38,601 bases of DNA from UBA2108 sp002713215 (GCA_937891015.1 CALAPY010000071.1:1-38601), one strand, 5' to 3'; positions 24,041-32,232 are shown, numbered from the stretch's first letter. A program made the numbers and translations. The notes: generated from the sequence alone by a model not told the origin.

Positions 24041-25934
24041 AATCAGGGATTGTCACAAATTGGGTAAAACTTGTACCTATAGCTAAATCATCAAAGTATG
24101 TAATTTTTACTTCATAATTTCCAGAGGCCAGGTTTCTTGGAGTATTCTGATAATCCAATGTCCCATGGATATGAGTAAAACTATAGATTCCACTTCTATT
24201 TGGGTCGTCCAATATCCACTCTTCGCCTACTCTTCTATATTCTATGATTAAATTGGTTTTGCTTAAAGCCTTATACTTAATTCTAATTGCCCAACCGTAA
24301 CCATCAACAAACTCGGGAATTGCTATAATCTTCTGGTTGAGTATTTCGGCAGGAAGGTCCAGTTTGTACTCAACAACACCTTCAGGAACGTAATCTAGGG
24401 TTGAGAGGTAAACATTTTCACCAAAGAGCAGCTTCTGAATACTGGTATGCTCTATGTCATTAAAGCTAAAATAGGAAACAACTGTATTCCAGTTTTCCTT
24501 TTTTAAATCCGATATACTCCTAACCTTTAACTTATAAATTCTTTTTCCCTCGGTAAGTGGTTTCAAATAGTAAGTATGAGATGCATTAATCTCAACACTA
24601 TCAATTCTTTTTCTGAATAGTTCTTTATTATAAGTTTCGTATTCTATCTCAATAAAGCTCGTTGTGGAACTCGTGGGTTTATAAACCAACCTAAGATGAG
24701 GCTCATCTTTTATTTTAACCATATTAACTTCAACTTTTTCTGAATTCGGATTTACGATGCTATCCAGAATAGAGGACACTTCATAGGTATTGTAGTTGAA
24801 AAAAAACCACCCAAAAGTTACAAAGCTAAAGGTTACCAATACGGCACCTGTTTTATATAAGGCAGAAAACACCTGATTGTCCAATTTAGTAATGCGCTTC
24901 CTATAAACGTATATATCATAAAGCTTAAACAGCATTAACCCTACTCCATGCCATAAACCCCAATAAAGAAAATTGAGTGTGTTTCCATGCCAAATACCAC
25001 AAATTATAAACGTGAGCAAATAGCCAATGAATGTAACAACAAGTCGTGGTGATTTTTTGAAGCTGTTTGAAAGGAAGGTAACCAACGGCTTAAAAATGTA
25101 CTTGAACAAGAAGTTGGAAAATGTCATATGCCACTTTTTCCAAAATACTGATAAACTAGCAGACGAATATGGATTGTTAAAGTTCTCAGGTGTTTTCACT
25201 CCAAGTAAATATGCCGACCCAATGGCTATGTCAGAATACCCGGAGAAATCAAACAATATATAAAAGGAGTAGAAAATTAAGCTGAGAAACAAGCTTATCT
25301 GCCAGGAATAAGTCGCATCAAATGAAGCAAAGTCCAACGCATAACTGGCAATGATAGGCACAATGAAAAACTTTTTTATTATTCCTACTAGTAATCTGAA
25401 TGTACCAGCCTTAAAAAGGGCTACCCGATAGTTATTTCTTTTTTGTTTTATCCAATAATTAAAATTATTGAACTCATCAATTGGCCCTGCTATAAAGCTT
25501 GGAAAGTATATGATGTAATTCAGAAAGCTTAATAAATTGTAATCAACGATATTTTTTTTTGAGCTTTCAACTAAAAAATGTATAAGCCTAAACAGAATAT
25601 AGGAAAGCCCAATTCGATGGAGTAACTCAAAAGAAGCCAGGTTGTAATTTTTTAGAACAAAAAGGAAAACTAAAATCCCAATAAAAAGCAAGAGAAAAAA
25701 ATCACTCCGCTCCTCCCTTTTACTCAAGTACTTGCCACAAAAGAACACCAGAGCTGAAACACACAGGACAATGCCTATAGATGCAATTGAAGATATAGTG
25801 GAAAGGATGATTATGCTACCGCCAACCAAAAGAATGTTTAAAGCATATTGATTTCTATAGAAAAAAGCAAAAGCATTGTATACTACAATGAATGCAATTA
25901 CCAGTAAGAAGCTGTAATTATCATTAAAAATCAT
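24024..25934 (-). CDS. MBOAT-family O-acyltransferase with a large C-terminal extension, 636 aa
   Basis: Residues 1-385 form the AlgI/DltB-type MBOAT core with about 10-11 hydrophobic helices. Family signatures are FDFSGYSDIAIG at 228-239, FWKKWHMTFS at 264-273 with His269, and CGIWHGNTLNFLYWGLWHG at 312-330 with the catalytic His316. MBOAT cores are normally about 460-500 residues in total. Here another 240 residues (about 395-636) follow the last helix. They are strand-rich and soluble, with two stretches resembling beta-sandwich repeats (for example EGKRIYKLKVRSISD and SGNYEVKITYFDD), probably on the periplasmic side. The gene follows the NeuB-family gene by 45 bp and overlaps the DltD-like gene by 17 bp. 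The extension could bind the glycan substrate. That is inferred from position only. Confidence 0.85.
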   Translation of the reverse strand: MIFNDNYSFLLVIAFIVVYNAFAFFYRNQYALNILLVGGSIIILSTISSIASIGIVLCVSALVFFCGKYLSKREERSDFFLLLFIGILVFLFVLKNYNLASFELLHRIGLSYILFRLIHFLVESSKKNIVDYNLLSFLNYIIYFPSFIAGPIDEFNNFNYWIKQKRNNYRVALFKAGTFRLLVGIIKKFFIVPIIASYALDFASFDATYSWQISLFLSLIFYSFYILFDFSGYSDIAIGSAYLLGVKTPENFNNPYSSASLSVFWKKWHMTFSNFLFKYIFKPLVTFLSNSFKKSPRLVVTFIGYLLTFIICGIWHGNTLNFLYWGLWHGVGLMLFKLYDIYVYRKRITKLDNQVFSALYKTGAVLVTFSFVTFGWFFFNYNTYEVSSILDSIVNPNSEKVEVNMVKIKDEPHLRLVYKPTSSTTSFIEIEYETYNKELFRKRIDSVEINASHTYYLKPLTEGKRIYKLKVRSISDLKKENWNTVVSYFSFNDIEHTSIQKLLFGENVYLSTLDYVPEGVVEYKLDLPAEILNQKIIAIPEFVDGYGWAIRIKYKALSKTNLIIEYRRVGEEWILDDPNRSGIYSFTHIHGTLDYQNTPRNLASGNYEVKITYFDDLAIGTSFTQFVTIPDYAGGK

Positions 25935-25979
25935 AGTATAATCAGCAAGATCTAAACAACCACCATTACCCCTGCTATT

Positions 25980-27038
25980 CTAAATATCAAACATGCTGTA
26001 TTTAAGAACCGTATCTTCCTCAATATCGATGAGTGCTTCTTTACCCACAACCAGGGATATATCTGCAGGGTTTATACCATGAGCCGGTCGTTTCCATGTC
26101 AAATCTTCTGCAACAATGGTTTTTCCATTGGCAATATTTCGTGCTGCAACCAAACTCCTTCTGGCATTGTTTCTCGATTTTGCTTCACTTGGCAGAGGCT
26201 GCTTGTTTGGATTACCCAAAAGCGTTTTGGTTCTTTTTAATCGTTCAAAATAATGAATTAGATCTTCCTTATCCATGGCATGATAGTGATCGTTTCCTGG
26301 CAGACTTTTATCATGTGTGAAATGTTTCTCAATGATTTCTGCACCCAGGCATGTGGCAATCATGGACACCTCCATATCTTCGGGTAAAGTATGGTCGGAA
26401 TACCCCACGGTGAGCTCGGGAAATTTATTGATATGATCTAAAATCATAGCCAGGTTTGCATTTTCGTTTGGTGTGGGGTAATTCAGCACGCAATGCATTA
26501 TGGAAATGGCATTTCCCTTGGATTGAACTAACTCAACCGTACGCTCTACCTCCCAATTGAATGAAGACCCCGTTGAAAGCAAAATTGGCTTACCATAATC
26601 GCAAAGTTTTTCAATGAATGGAAGGTTGTTAAGATCGGAAGAGGATACCTTGAATACATCCATGAGTTCGTTTAAGAAATCAGCGGAGTGAACATCAAAC
26701 GGGGTACTAAAAAATTCGATTCCTGCCTTATCACAAAGCACTTTGAGTTTCTCGTATTCATCTTTCCAAAAACTATCGTACTTTTTGAACAACTCAAATT
26801 GAGAGGTGGTAGGCTCTTTCTTTAAATCCCAATAAGAAGGGCTATCCTTTGACGCAATATAACCAGCTTTATAGGTTTGGAACTTTATTCCATGTGCTCC
26901 ACCTTCTGCTGCCTCATTAATTAGTCTTTCAGCCAGTTCCATACTACCTTCATGATTAACACCGGCTTCTGCCAACATGTAGGGACTAAAGCTAGGGAAC
27001 TTACTTCTCCCCTTTTTAATGATTTCAGCTAATTTCAT
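25980..27038 (-). CDS. NeuB-family nonulosonic acid synthase, 352 aa
   Basis: NeuB/SpsE/LegI/PseI enzymes condense phosphoenolpyruvate with a six-carbon N-acyl sugar to give a nine-carbon keto acid. The TIM-barrel domain shows AEAGVNHEGS at 23-32, KFQTYKA at 52-58, GYSDHTLP at 212-219, and the metal-binding EKHFTHDKSLPGNDHYHAMD region at 237-256. The last word departs from the GPDHxxS form common in sialic acid synthases. A C-terminal SAF antifreeze-like domain spans about 292-352, beginning NARRSLVAARNI. Stop and start meet the methyltransferase gene without any gap. Product specificity cannot be read. Legionaminic-, pseudaminic- or sialic-like acids are all possible, but no NeuC or 4,6-dehydratase is present. 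Confidence 0.9.
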   Translation of the reverse strand: MKLAEIIKKGRSKFPSFSPYMLAEAGVNHEGSMELAERLINEAAEGGAHGIKFQTYKAGYIASKDSPSYWDLKKEPTTSQFELFKKYDSFWKDEYEKLKVLCDKAGIEFFSTPFDVHSADFLNELMDVFKVSSSDLNNLPFIEKLCDYGKPILLSTGSSFNWEVERTVELVQSKGNAISIMHCVLNYPTPNENANLAMILDHINKFPELTVGYSDHTLPEDMEVSMIATCLGAEIIEKHFTHDKSLPGNDHYHAMDKEDLIHYFERLKRTKTLLGNPNKQPLPSEAKSRNNARRSLVAARNIANGKTIVAEDLTWKRPAHGINPADISLVVGKEALIDIEEDTVLKYSMFDI

Positions 27039-27635
27039 TTACTTGAAGTTTTTGCTTTTACCAAGATATAGAACAGTATTCCTATGAAGTTCAACAAAAT
27101 CTTTGGTTTCAAAGTGATTCTTCAATTCATCTTGCAAACCATCAATGGATTTCACAAACCCAATTGGATTTTCAGGAATGAACAATGAAACATACAGATA
27201 CTGCGTAGTGGTAGAAACCTTTTCTAGAAAGTTCTTCCAATTTTCGAGGTAAGATAACGTTTCCATGCATACCAACAGCTCACAACCTTGTGTCCTATTC
27301 AAAAATGAATCAGCATCCATAGATTCAAAATCAATGTCTGGGTACCGTTGCTTAGCCTTAGCAACAGCAGTTTCGGAAATGTCTATCCCCAATACCGAAT
27401 TGTTATTCTTTTTGAGCTGGTTTGTAAAATGTCCTTTACCGCATCCAAAATCAATGATAGACTTAAAATTGTACTGATTAATAATAGCTACAGCAAACTT
27501 ATTTTTTAGAAAATTAATGTTACTCTGATGCCAGCTGTCATAACCCTCAGCCTCTTCATTCTTGTACATGGTTTCAAAATCTCCAACAAACTCGCGTTTG
27601 TCCAAGTCAAAAACATATTTGTGGTATCCTTCCAT
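27039..27635 (-). CDS. Class I SAM-dependent methyltransferase, 198 aa
   Basis: A Rossmann-type methyltransferase domain is clear: motif I IIDFGCGKGHF at 60-70, the acidic residue after strand 2 in VLGIDISE at 80-87, and a motif II-like ESMDADSFL near 103-111. The N-terminal 45 residues (with WHQSNINFLKN) resemble sugar O- or N-methyltransferases that act on free or nucleotide-activated sugars. It lies between the cytidylyltransferase gene (23 bp) and the NeuB-family gene (0 bp), so it probably methylates the keto acid or its precursor. Methylated nonulosonates are known from some bacteria, but methylation of this one is inferred. No membrane segment or signal is present. Confidence 0.82.
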   Translation of the reverse strand: MEGYHKYVFDLDKREFVGDFETMYKNEEAEGYDSWHQSNINFLKNKFAVAIINQYNFKSIIDFGCGKGHFTNQLKKNNNSVLGIDISETAVAKAKQRYPDIDFESMDADSFLNRTQGCELLVCMETLSYLENWKNFLEKVSTTTQYLYVSLFIPENPIGFVKSIDGLQDELKNHFETKDFVELHRNTVLYLGKSKNFK

Positions 27636-27658
27636 TCTATATCTGAGTATTAAATTAT

Positions 27659-28351
27659 TTAACTGAACCGGTCAACAAGTGTTTTGTCTTCAATATCCAT
27701 GTCTATTTCTGAACGTTGAAGTTTGTAATAGTCGTCAAAAGTGTCTACATCAAACTTAAGCTCAGGCCTTTTAAGCCATGTTTCCTTCGGGTCAAATGTA
27801 GAAATATTGAACTCTTCAGGGCGATTTACGATGTAATTGAAGCAATGTTCACGTTCCTCTTTTTGCTTGGCCAATTGATGAATGGTTTGTAGTATTTCCA
27901 CAGAAATCATTTCTGCCCCCAGACCATCAGGGAATTGATTGTTTCGAGGAATATGGTTATAGGCATAATCACATGGTTGATTCTTGAAGTAGAATTCTAT
28001 AAGCTGGTCAATAGCAGCCGGACTCACCAAGGGGTTATCCGCACATATTCGAACAATATGGCTGGCTTCATGGGTCAACGCAGCCTCATAAAAGCGTTTT
28101 AGTACATCATCTTCATCGCCCCGGTAGACCGGACACTCCAGTTCATTGGCCAAATCACATATAAGATCATTTTCCTCGTTGGTTGATGTGGCCAATACTA
28201 CTTCGTCAATTCCAGTTGATTTTTTGAGTCGGTGAAGTACCCATTGTAATATAGGCGTACCCTTTAGGCTTAACATCATTTTATTGGGTAACCTAGTAGA
28301 ACCCAACCTCGCCTGCACCAAGGCAACAACTTTATTTCTATTCTTCTTCAA
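27659..28351 (-). CDS. SpsF-type cytidylyltransferase, 230 aa
   Basis: This belongs to the CMP-sugar (KdsB/NeuA-like) nucleotidyltransferase superfamily in the SpsF branch. The N-terminal loop VQARLGSTRLPNKMM at 12-26 retains the QxRxGSxRLPxK pattern that binds CTP. GDEDDVLKRFYEA at about 78-90 and RICADNPLVSP near 97-107 match the second and third conserved segments. It would activate the keto acid made by the NeuB-family enzyme. SpsF is known from the Bacillus spore-coat sps operon, where it is encoded with SpsE (NeuB-like) and SpsG (PseG-like), the same trio as here. Its start overlaps the end of the fusion gene upstream by 14 bp. It is the better candidate for the active CMP transferase, because the NeuA domain of its neighbour has lost part of the motif. 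Confidence 0.85.
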   Translation of the reverse strand: MKKNRNKVVALVQARLGSTRLPNKMMLSLKGTPILQWVLHRLKKSTGIDEVVLATSTNEENDLICDLANELECPVYRGDEDDVLKRFYEAALTHEASHIVRICADNPLVSPAAIDQLIEFYFKNQPCDYAYNHIPRNNQFPDGLGAEMISVEILQTIHQLAKQKEEREHCFNYIVNRPEEFNISTFDPKETWLKRPELKFDVDTFDDYYKLQRSEIDMDIEDKTLVDRFS

Positions 28352-29948
28352 GTAGGTTGTTTATTATGTTCACCACCTTTTGCTTGTTCGATACAAAGGA
28401 AAGTGGTTCCATTTTTCTAAATTGCGCCAATCGATAATCTTTATCCTCAACCAGCTGCTTAAAACTATCTCGAAAACGATTAGGTTGAGGGTTCTCCTTG
28501 TAAATTCCCATATGCAGAAATCCATTTTCAAACGACGCAAATTTGTGCGTGTTTTCACGTTCGTGATGAGACATGACCATAGAAACTATATTCATATGCG
28601 CCAGTTCGTATGTTGTCCTTCCATTCGAGGAAATACCTATTTGCACATTTTCCATTATGCTCGAAATTATTCCGGTTGCACTGGTGTGTTCTATGTTGTG
28701 ATAACCACATTGTGCAATATAATCCTTAAGGGCATCCTTGTGAGAATATCCATTGCCCGTTACAATATATATTTTAATACCATGATCAACGCAGACTGGT
28801 AGAATCAACTTAAGGGCTTCAAGGGTATAGTTACTCGGATCCGTGCCACCAAATGAAATTAAGATCGAATCCACCTGTTCTGAAAATTCGTTCGGTCTTG
28901 CTCCGATAAACTCGTCCCTCAAAAACAAATAGTCCTTGCCCCACAGGATGTTGTCCGCATCAATAATCGGTGTATCGTAAAGTTCATTAACCGTAATATC
29001 AGTATAGGCAGCACCTTCACCGATATCTTCAAAATTGATCACTTTAATACCATATTCCTTAAGCCCTTGAACGTAGTCCTTATCGGTGTTCAATATATCG
29101 TTGATAACCAAATCGGGTTTTATCTGAAGTACCTCAGACAACAAGTCTTTATTTTGAATAACTGAGTAATATTCACCACTCGTAATTTTCTGAACTGCCA
29201 ATTCACTTTCCTTGGTACATAGAAAGGTTACCTTGTGATCAAGAATTTCGTGCGCAATGGTTAGTACACGAAATACATGCCCGAGTCCAATAGCAGGATA
29301 ACCTGCAACCACAAACAAAACCCGTTTTCTAGCCAATAGCTTTTCACCTATCCACCAATTTTGAAAGGTATTTACTTCAAAGGCCTCTTCTTTTAAAATA
29401 ACTGGATATACACTGTTATTCTTACCAACTGCTGCACTCTTCAATACCATAAAAGCATTGGATTCAACAAATATTTTTTCTGTATTCTTTTCCTGAAGTA
29501 TTTCCTGGAAACCGGTAGTTGAATTTTGCTTCCATATACTATGATTCTCTTCTTTTAACGTAATCAATACATCCTCATCACGTGTCTGGAAATCTTTACA
29601 GGCCGATTTAATTTGTGCTGCTGTTAACATAGGCGTATCTGGTCGCAGAAGAATAATGTGCTTGTACTCAGATTTTCTTTTTAGAAAGAAAAATTGGAAT
29701 TCTTCAAAGATCTTGTCAAAAGGAATTTTCGAAATCGGTTTTACAGTGCAGTTAACTTTTGAACGTTCTGCCAGCAATGCAATATCTTCATTGTTGGTAA
29801 TAATGAAAACATTGGAAATATCCTCAATACCAATAGCCAAATCAATGGCTCGTTGAACCAATGGCTTTCCGTTTAGCTTTTTTGTCAGATAGTTAGGGAT
29901 TCGGGAATTGCCTGATATAGCAGGTATAATTACGCAGTAATCCTTCAT
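28338..29948 (-). CDS. NeuA-like cytidylyltransferase fused to PseG/SpsG-like GT-B domain, 536 aa
   Basis: Residues 1-205 resemble acylneuraminate cytidylyltransferase, with IIPAISGNSRIP at 7-18, LNGKPLVQRAID at 25-36 and LLRPDTPML at 100-108. The usual RGGSKxxP loop reads ISGNSRIP, so the first Arg is missing and the domain may be weak or inactive. Residues 208-536 form a PseG/SpsG-like domain: FVVAGYPAIGLGHVFR at 212-227, ISFGGTDPSN at 364-373 and SSNGRTTYELA at 440-450. PseG cleaves the UDP from an amino-sugar intermediate before NeuB-type condensation. The gene overlaps the aminotransferase by 1 bp and the SpsF gene by 14 bp. Domain order suggests that substrate release and activation steps are physically linked. 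Confidence 0.85.
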   Translation of the reverse strand: MKDYCVIIPAISGNSRIPNYLTKKLNGKPLVQRAIDLAIGIEDISNVFIITNNEDIALLAERSKVNCTVKPISKIPFDKIFEEFQFFFLKRKSEYKHIILLRPDTPMLTAAQIKSACKDFQTRDEDVLITLKEENHSIWKQNSTTGFQEILQEKNTEKIFVESNAFMVLKSAAVGKNNSVYPVILKEEAFEVNTFQNWWIGEKLLARKRVLFVVAGYPAIGLGHVFRVLTIAHEILDHKVTFLCTKESELAVQKITSGEYYSVIQNKDLLSEVLQIKPDLVINDILNTDKDYVQGLKEYGIKVINFEDIGEGAAYTDITVNELYDTPIIDADNILWGKDYLFLRDEFIGARPNEFSEQVDSILISFGGTDPSNYTLEALKLILPVCVDHGIKIYIVTGNGYSHKDALKDYIAQCGYHNIEHTSATGIISSIMENVQIGISSNGRTTYELAHMNIVSMVMSHHERENTHKFASFENGFLHMGIYKENPQPNRFRDSFKQLVEDKDYRLAQFRKMEPLSFVSNKQKVVNIINNLLEEE

Positions 29949-31126
29949 TAACCCCTTAATTCTTGCAATATTTCCAATGTACTTTTAGTCATGTACTCCA
30001 ACTCTTCATCACTCATCCAATGCTGGAATGGAAATGAGATCATGTTGTCGTAAAAGCGATCGGTATTAGGCACATCCGCTTCCCCAAGGCCTAATTTTTT
30101 GTAATAATCATAGCGATGCAATGGATAATACTGAACAACGCACTTCACTCCTTTTTGCTCGTACATTCTTCGAATAAACTCGTCCCGGTTTCCATTTTCC
30201 ATGGTTGCCACCAAAAGATGATAATTGTGTCTAATGGAATCAATACGCTGAAATTGTAATTCCGGAAAACCCTGCAAGATGTCAATAAAATTAATAGCCC
30301 TTGCCCTTTTTTCATCATTAATTTGATCCAGGCGATCCAACAATTTAGCTCCTAATGCACATTCAACCTCTCCCAAGCAATAATTATTTACTTCTACAGG
30401 TGTTCCGTTTAATTCAACAATATCAACATTACCCATAGCTGGTATCCAATAATTATCACGGTTATAGTCAAATCCGCAATGACCGTTATGCCTTAACATT
30501 GGAATCAACTCGCAAAACTTATTATCCTTAACCGTGAGCATCCCACCTTCACCTAAGGTTGTGATGTTTTTATGGGAATGAAAAGAGAAAATTCCAAAAT
30601 CCCCCCATGAGCCTGCCTTTTTACCATTGATTTCGGTACCAATGGCCTGAGCCGTGTCCTCAATTAACAATAAATTATAACGATCTGCCAAAGCACGAAT
30701 TGCGGGCATATCTGCCAGATAACCATACAAGTGCACTACTAATATAGCTTTAGTCTTCTCGGTTATTTTTTCTTCAATGAGGTCAGCTGTTACAACCCTA
30801 GACTCAAAATCAATATCGACCCATACTACCTTAGCACCTTGTTTCACAAAAGGATAAACGCTTGCTGTAAAAGTATGTGAGGGAGCAATCAATTCCTCTT
30901 CCCCATTAAACTGACAAAGTTGTGCCGTTAGCTCCAAAGCAGCCGTAGCATTCATAGTGGTATACGCATGTGAAACACTTTGATATGCTGCAAACTTCCT
31001 CTCAAATTTATCTCTATATATGCCCTGGGTCAAGCCATTGCTAGAATCCATTACTTCTAAAACAACTGCTTTCTCCTCATCAGTATAGAAATGCGACCTT
31101 CCGCTAAAATCAACTTTTAACTCCAT
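29948..31126 (-). CDS. DegT/DnrJ/EryC1/StrS-family aminotransferase, 392 aa
   Basis: This is a PLP sugar aminotransferase with TTMNATAALELTA at 56-68, IEDTAQAIGTEING at 155-168 (PLP-ring Asp157) and SFHSHKNITTLGEGG at 181-195 with Schiff-base Lys186. It lies 3 bp downstream of the KdnB-like dehydrogenase and shares base 29948 with the NeuA-PseG fusion. In Shewanella the enzyme pair KdnB (dehydrogenase) and KdnA (aminotransferase of this superfamily) converts Kdo to 8-amino-Kdo. The pairing here suggests an analogous oxidise-then-transaminate route on another keto acid or sugar. Alternatively it could be an SpsC- or PseC-like enzyme acting on a nucleotide keto sugar. It is not a close duplicate of the enzyme at 12970-14187. 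Confidence 0.87.
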   Translation of the reverse strand: MELKVDFSGRSHFYTDEEKAVVLEVMDSSNGLTQGIYRDKFERKFAAYQSVSHAYTTMNATAALELTAQLCQFNGEEELIAPSHTFTASVYPFVKQGAKVVWVDIDFESRVVTADLIEEKITEKTKAILVVHLYGYLADMPAIRALADRYNLLLIEDTAQAIGTEINGKKAGSWGDFGIFSFHSHKNITTLGEGGMLTVKDNKFCELIPMLRHNGHCGFDYNRDNYWIPAMGNVDIVELNGTPVEVNNYCLGEVECALGAKLLDRLDQINDEKRARAINFIDILQGFPELQFQRIDSIRHNYHLLVATMENGNRDEFIRRMYEQKGVKCVVQYYPLHRYDYYKKLGLGEADVPNTDRFYDNMISFPFQHWMSDEELEYMTKSTLEILQELRG

Positions 31127-31129
31127 GGC

Positions 31130-32200
31130 TTATAAACTTTTAAAAATAGAGGTTACTTTTTCCAGGTTAAGGATATTCTTAAAATCTTCTCCAAGAGCAT
31201 TGTTTAATGGTTTTTCATGAATAATGGTAGATGCATACAGGTTATTGAATTCCTTGTTGGTAGCTTTGTAAGCTATACCTTTTGGAATATCGACTCCTTG
31301 TTTATCAACCATAGACCAAAACAACTGATATTCTTCGGGATAGAATTCTTCCATTCCTCTCATTGTAATGCAATTAGCCAAACAATGAGGTGTTCCATAA
31401 ACAACACTCAATCCAGCTGAAAATGGGTGAACAACACCTACAAAGCTATTGGCAATTCCTGCACCTCCGAGGTAGGAAGCTACCATAAGTTTTTCTCGAT
31501 TTTCATCACTCATCATATCATCGCTCAGAAACACTTCCTTGCACAAACGTATCGATTCACGAGTAAAAGCATCTGATAACGCATGCCTGTGTGATCCTCC
31601 CAAGGTTTCAATACCGTGCACATATGTATCCATACCAGTATAAAAATATTGGTTTCGATCCACAGTTCGTGTCAGCTCAGAATCCAATAACAAGGCATCA
31701 TATATAGTAAAATCAGAATTCATTCCCAGTTTTAAACCGGTCTGGTGATTCACCATAACACAGGTTCTGCTGGCTTCCGCTCCAGTGCCTGAAAGTGTGG
31801 GAATTCCGATTTTATATATTCCCTTATTCTTGACCAAATCCCATCCCTGGTAATTCTCTGCTTTTCCAGGGTTAGTATACAAATTAGCAATTGCCTTGGT
31901 GGCATCAAGTGTGGTTCCTCCACCAATGCCAATAACCGCGGCTGGCAATTGTGAGTTTAAATCAAGCAGTTCTTCCTTTTTTAAGTCGACATAGTTAGTA
32001 GTAAGTTCTTGATCCGTACTGACAAAACTGACAATATCTTTTGGGCGAAGGGGAAGACGGTCAATTAGTTCTTTATCCTTAAAAAATTCATCAATCAAAT
32101 AGACATAAAAACCATCCTTATCTTTGAGTAAATCTCTCAATTGATTTAGAGCACCTTTACCAATAATGTAATGAAGTACATTCTTTGAAACATTATACAT
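31130..32200 (-). CDS. KdnB-like iron-containing alcohol dehydrogenase, 356 aa
   Basis: This group III alcohol dehydrogenase-fold protein has GIGGGTTLDATK at 91-102 for NAD(P) binding and TLSGTGAEASRT at 135-146. Predicted metal ligands are Asp191, His195 (in GMDTYVHGIE), His258 (VVHPFS) and His272 (GTPHCLAN), all present, so the metal site looks intact. The stretches KLGMNSDFTIYDALLLDSEL and YFYTGMDTYVHGIE recall KdnB, the Kdo 8-oxidase of Shewanella, more than ordinary alcohol dehydrogenases or glycerol dehydrogenase. That resemblance is from memory and should be tested. It is the first gene of the eight-gene block ending at 22907, with a perfect -7 box 25 bp upstream. The expected reaction is oxidation of a sugar hydroxyl to a ketone or aldehyde for the next gene's aminotransferase. 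Confidence 0.82.
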   Translation of the reverse strand: MYNVSKNVLHYIIGKGALNQLRDLLKDKDGFYVYLIDEFFKDKELIDRLPLRPKDIVSFVSTDQELTTNYVDLKKEELLDLNSQLPAAVIGIGGGTTLDATKAIANLYTNPGKAENYQGWDLVKNKGIYKIGIPTLSGTGAEASRTCVMVNHQTGLKLGMNSDFTIYDALLLDSELTRTVDRNQYFYTGMDTYVHGIETLGGSHRHALSDAFTRESIRLCKEVFLSDDMMSDENREKLMVASYLGGAGIANSFVGVVHPFSAGLSVVYGTPHCLANCITMRGMEEFYPEEYQLFWSMVDKQGVDIPKGIAYKATNKEFNNLYASTIIHEKPLNNALGEDFKNILNLEKVTSIFKSL

Positions 32201-32224
32201 TTACAGTAGTTCTAATATAAAACG

Positions 32225-32232
32225 CAAACCTA
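32225..32232 (-). promoter_or_regulatory. Perfect -7 box (TAGGTTTG) for the nonulosonate block
   Basis: On the minus strand the site reads TAGGTTTG, a full TAnnTTTG match, 24 bp before the ATG at 32200. A TTG exists only 11 bp upstream, so the -33 element is unclear. The predicted 5' leader is short (about 15-18 bases), which leaves no room for a riboswitch. Confidence 0.45.

Larger units (their letters stand above)
12386..32200. other. Surface polysaccharide biosynthesis locus (Wzx/Wzy-type)
   Basis: A continuous run of 17 genes contains an initiating phosphoglycosyl transferase, two glycosyltransferase-type proteins, a flippase, two Wzy/WaaL-type membrane proteins, a Wzz-like protein, two aminotransferases, a NeuB/cytidylyltransferase module, a deacetylase, an LpxD-like acyltransferase and an MBOAT/DltD-like pair. 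All are on the minus strand except the Wzz-like gene. Housekeeping genes flank it (accC on the left, DPP-IV and ribH on the right). Whether the product is O-antigen, capsule or exopolysaccharide cannot be decided from sequence. Confidence 0.85.

Noticed and set aside
28380..28802. 140-codon plus-strand frame antisense to the NeuA-PseG fusion gene
   Set aside because: The composition is that of a shadow frame, with no recognisable motif, and the minus-strand protein has clear domains across the same bases.
12386..32200. Prophage, integrative element or insertion sequence explaining the cluster
   Set aside because: No integrase, transposase, tRNA attachment site or terminal inverted repeat was found at either end. 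Horizontal exchange is possible, but nothing in the sequence marks its boundaries.
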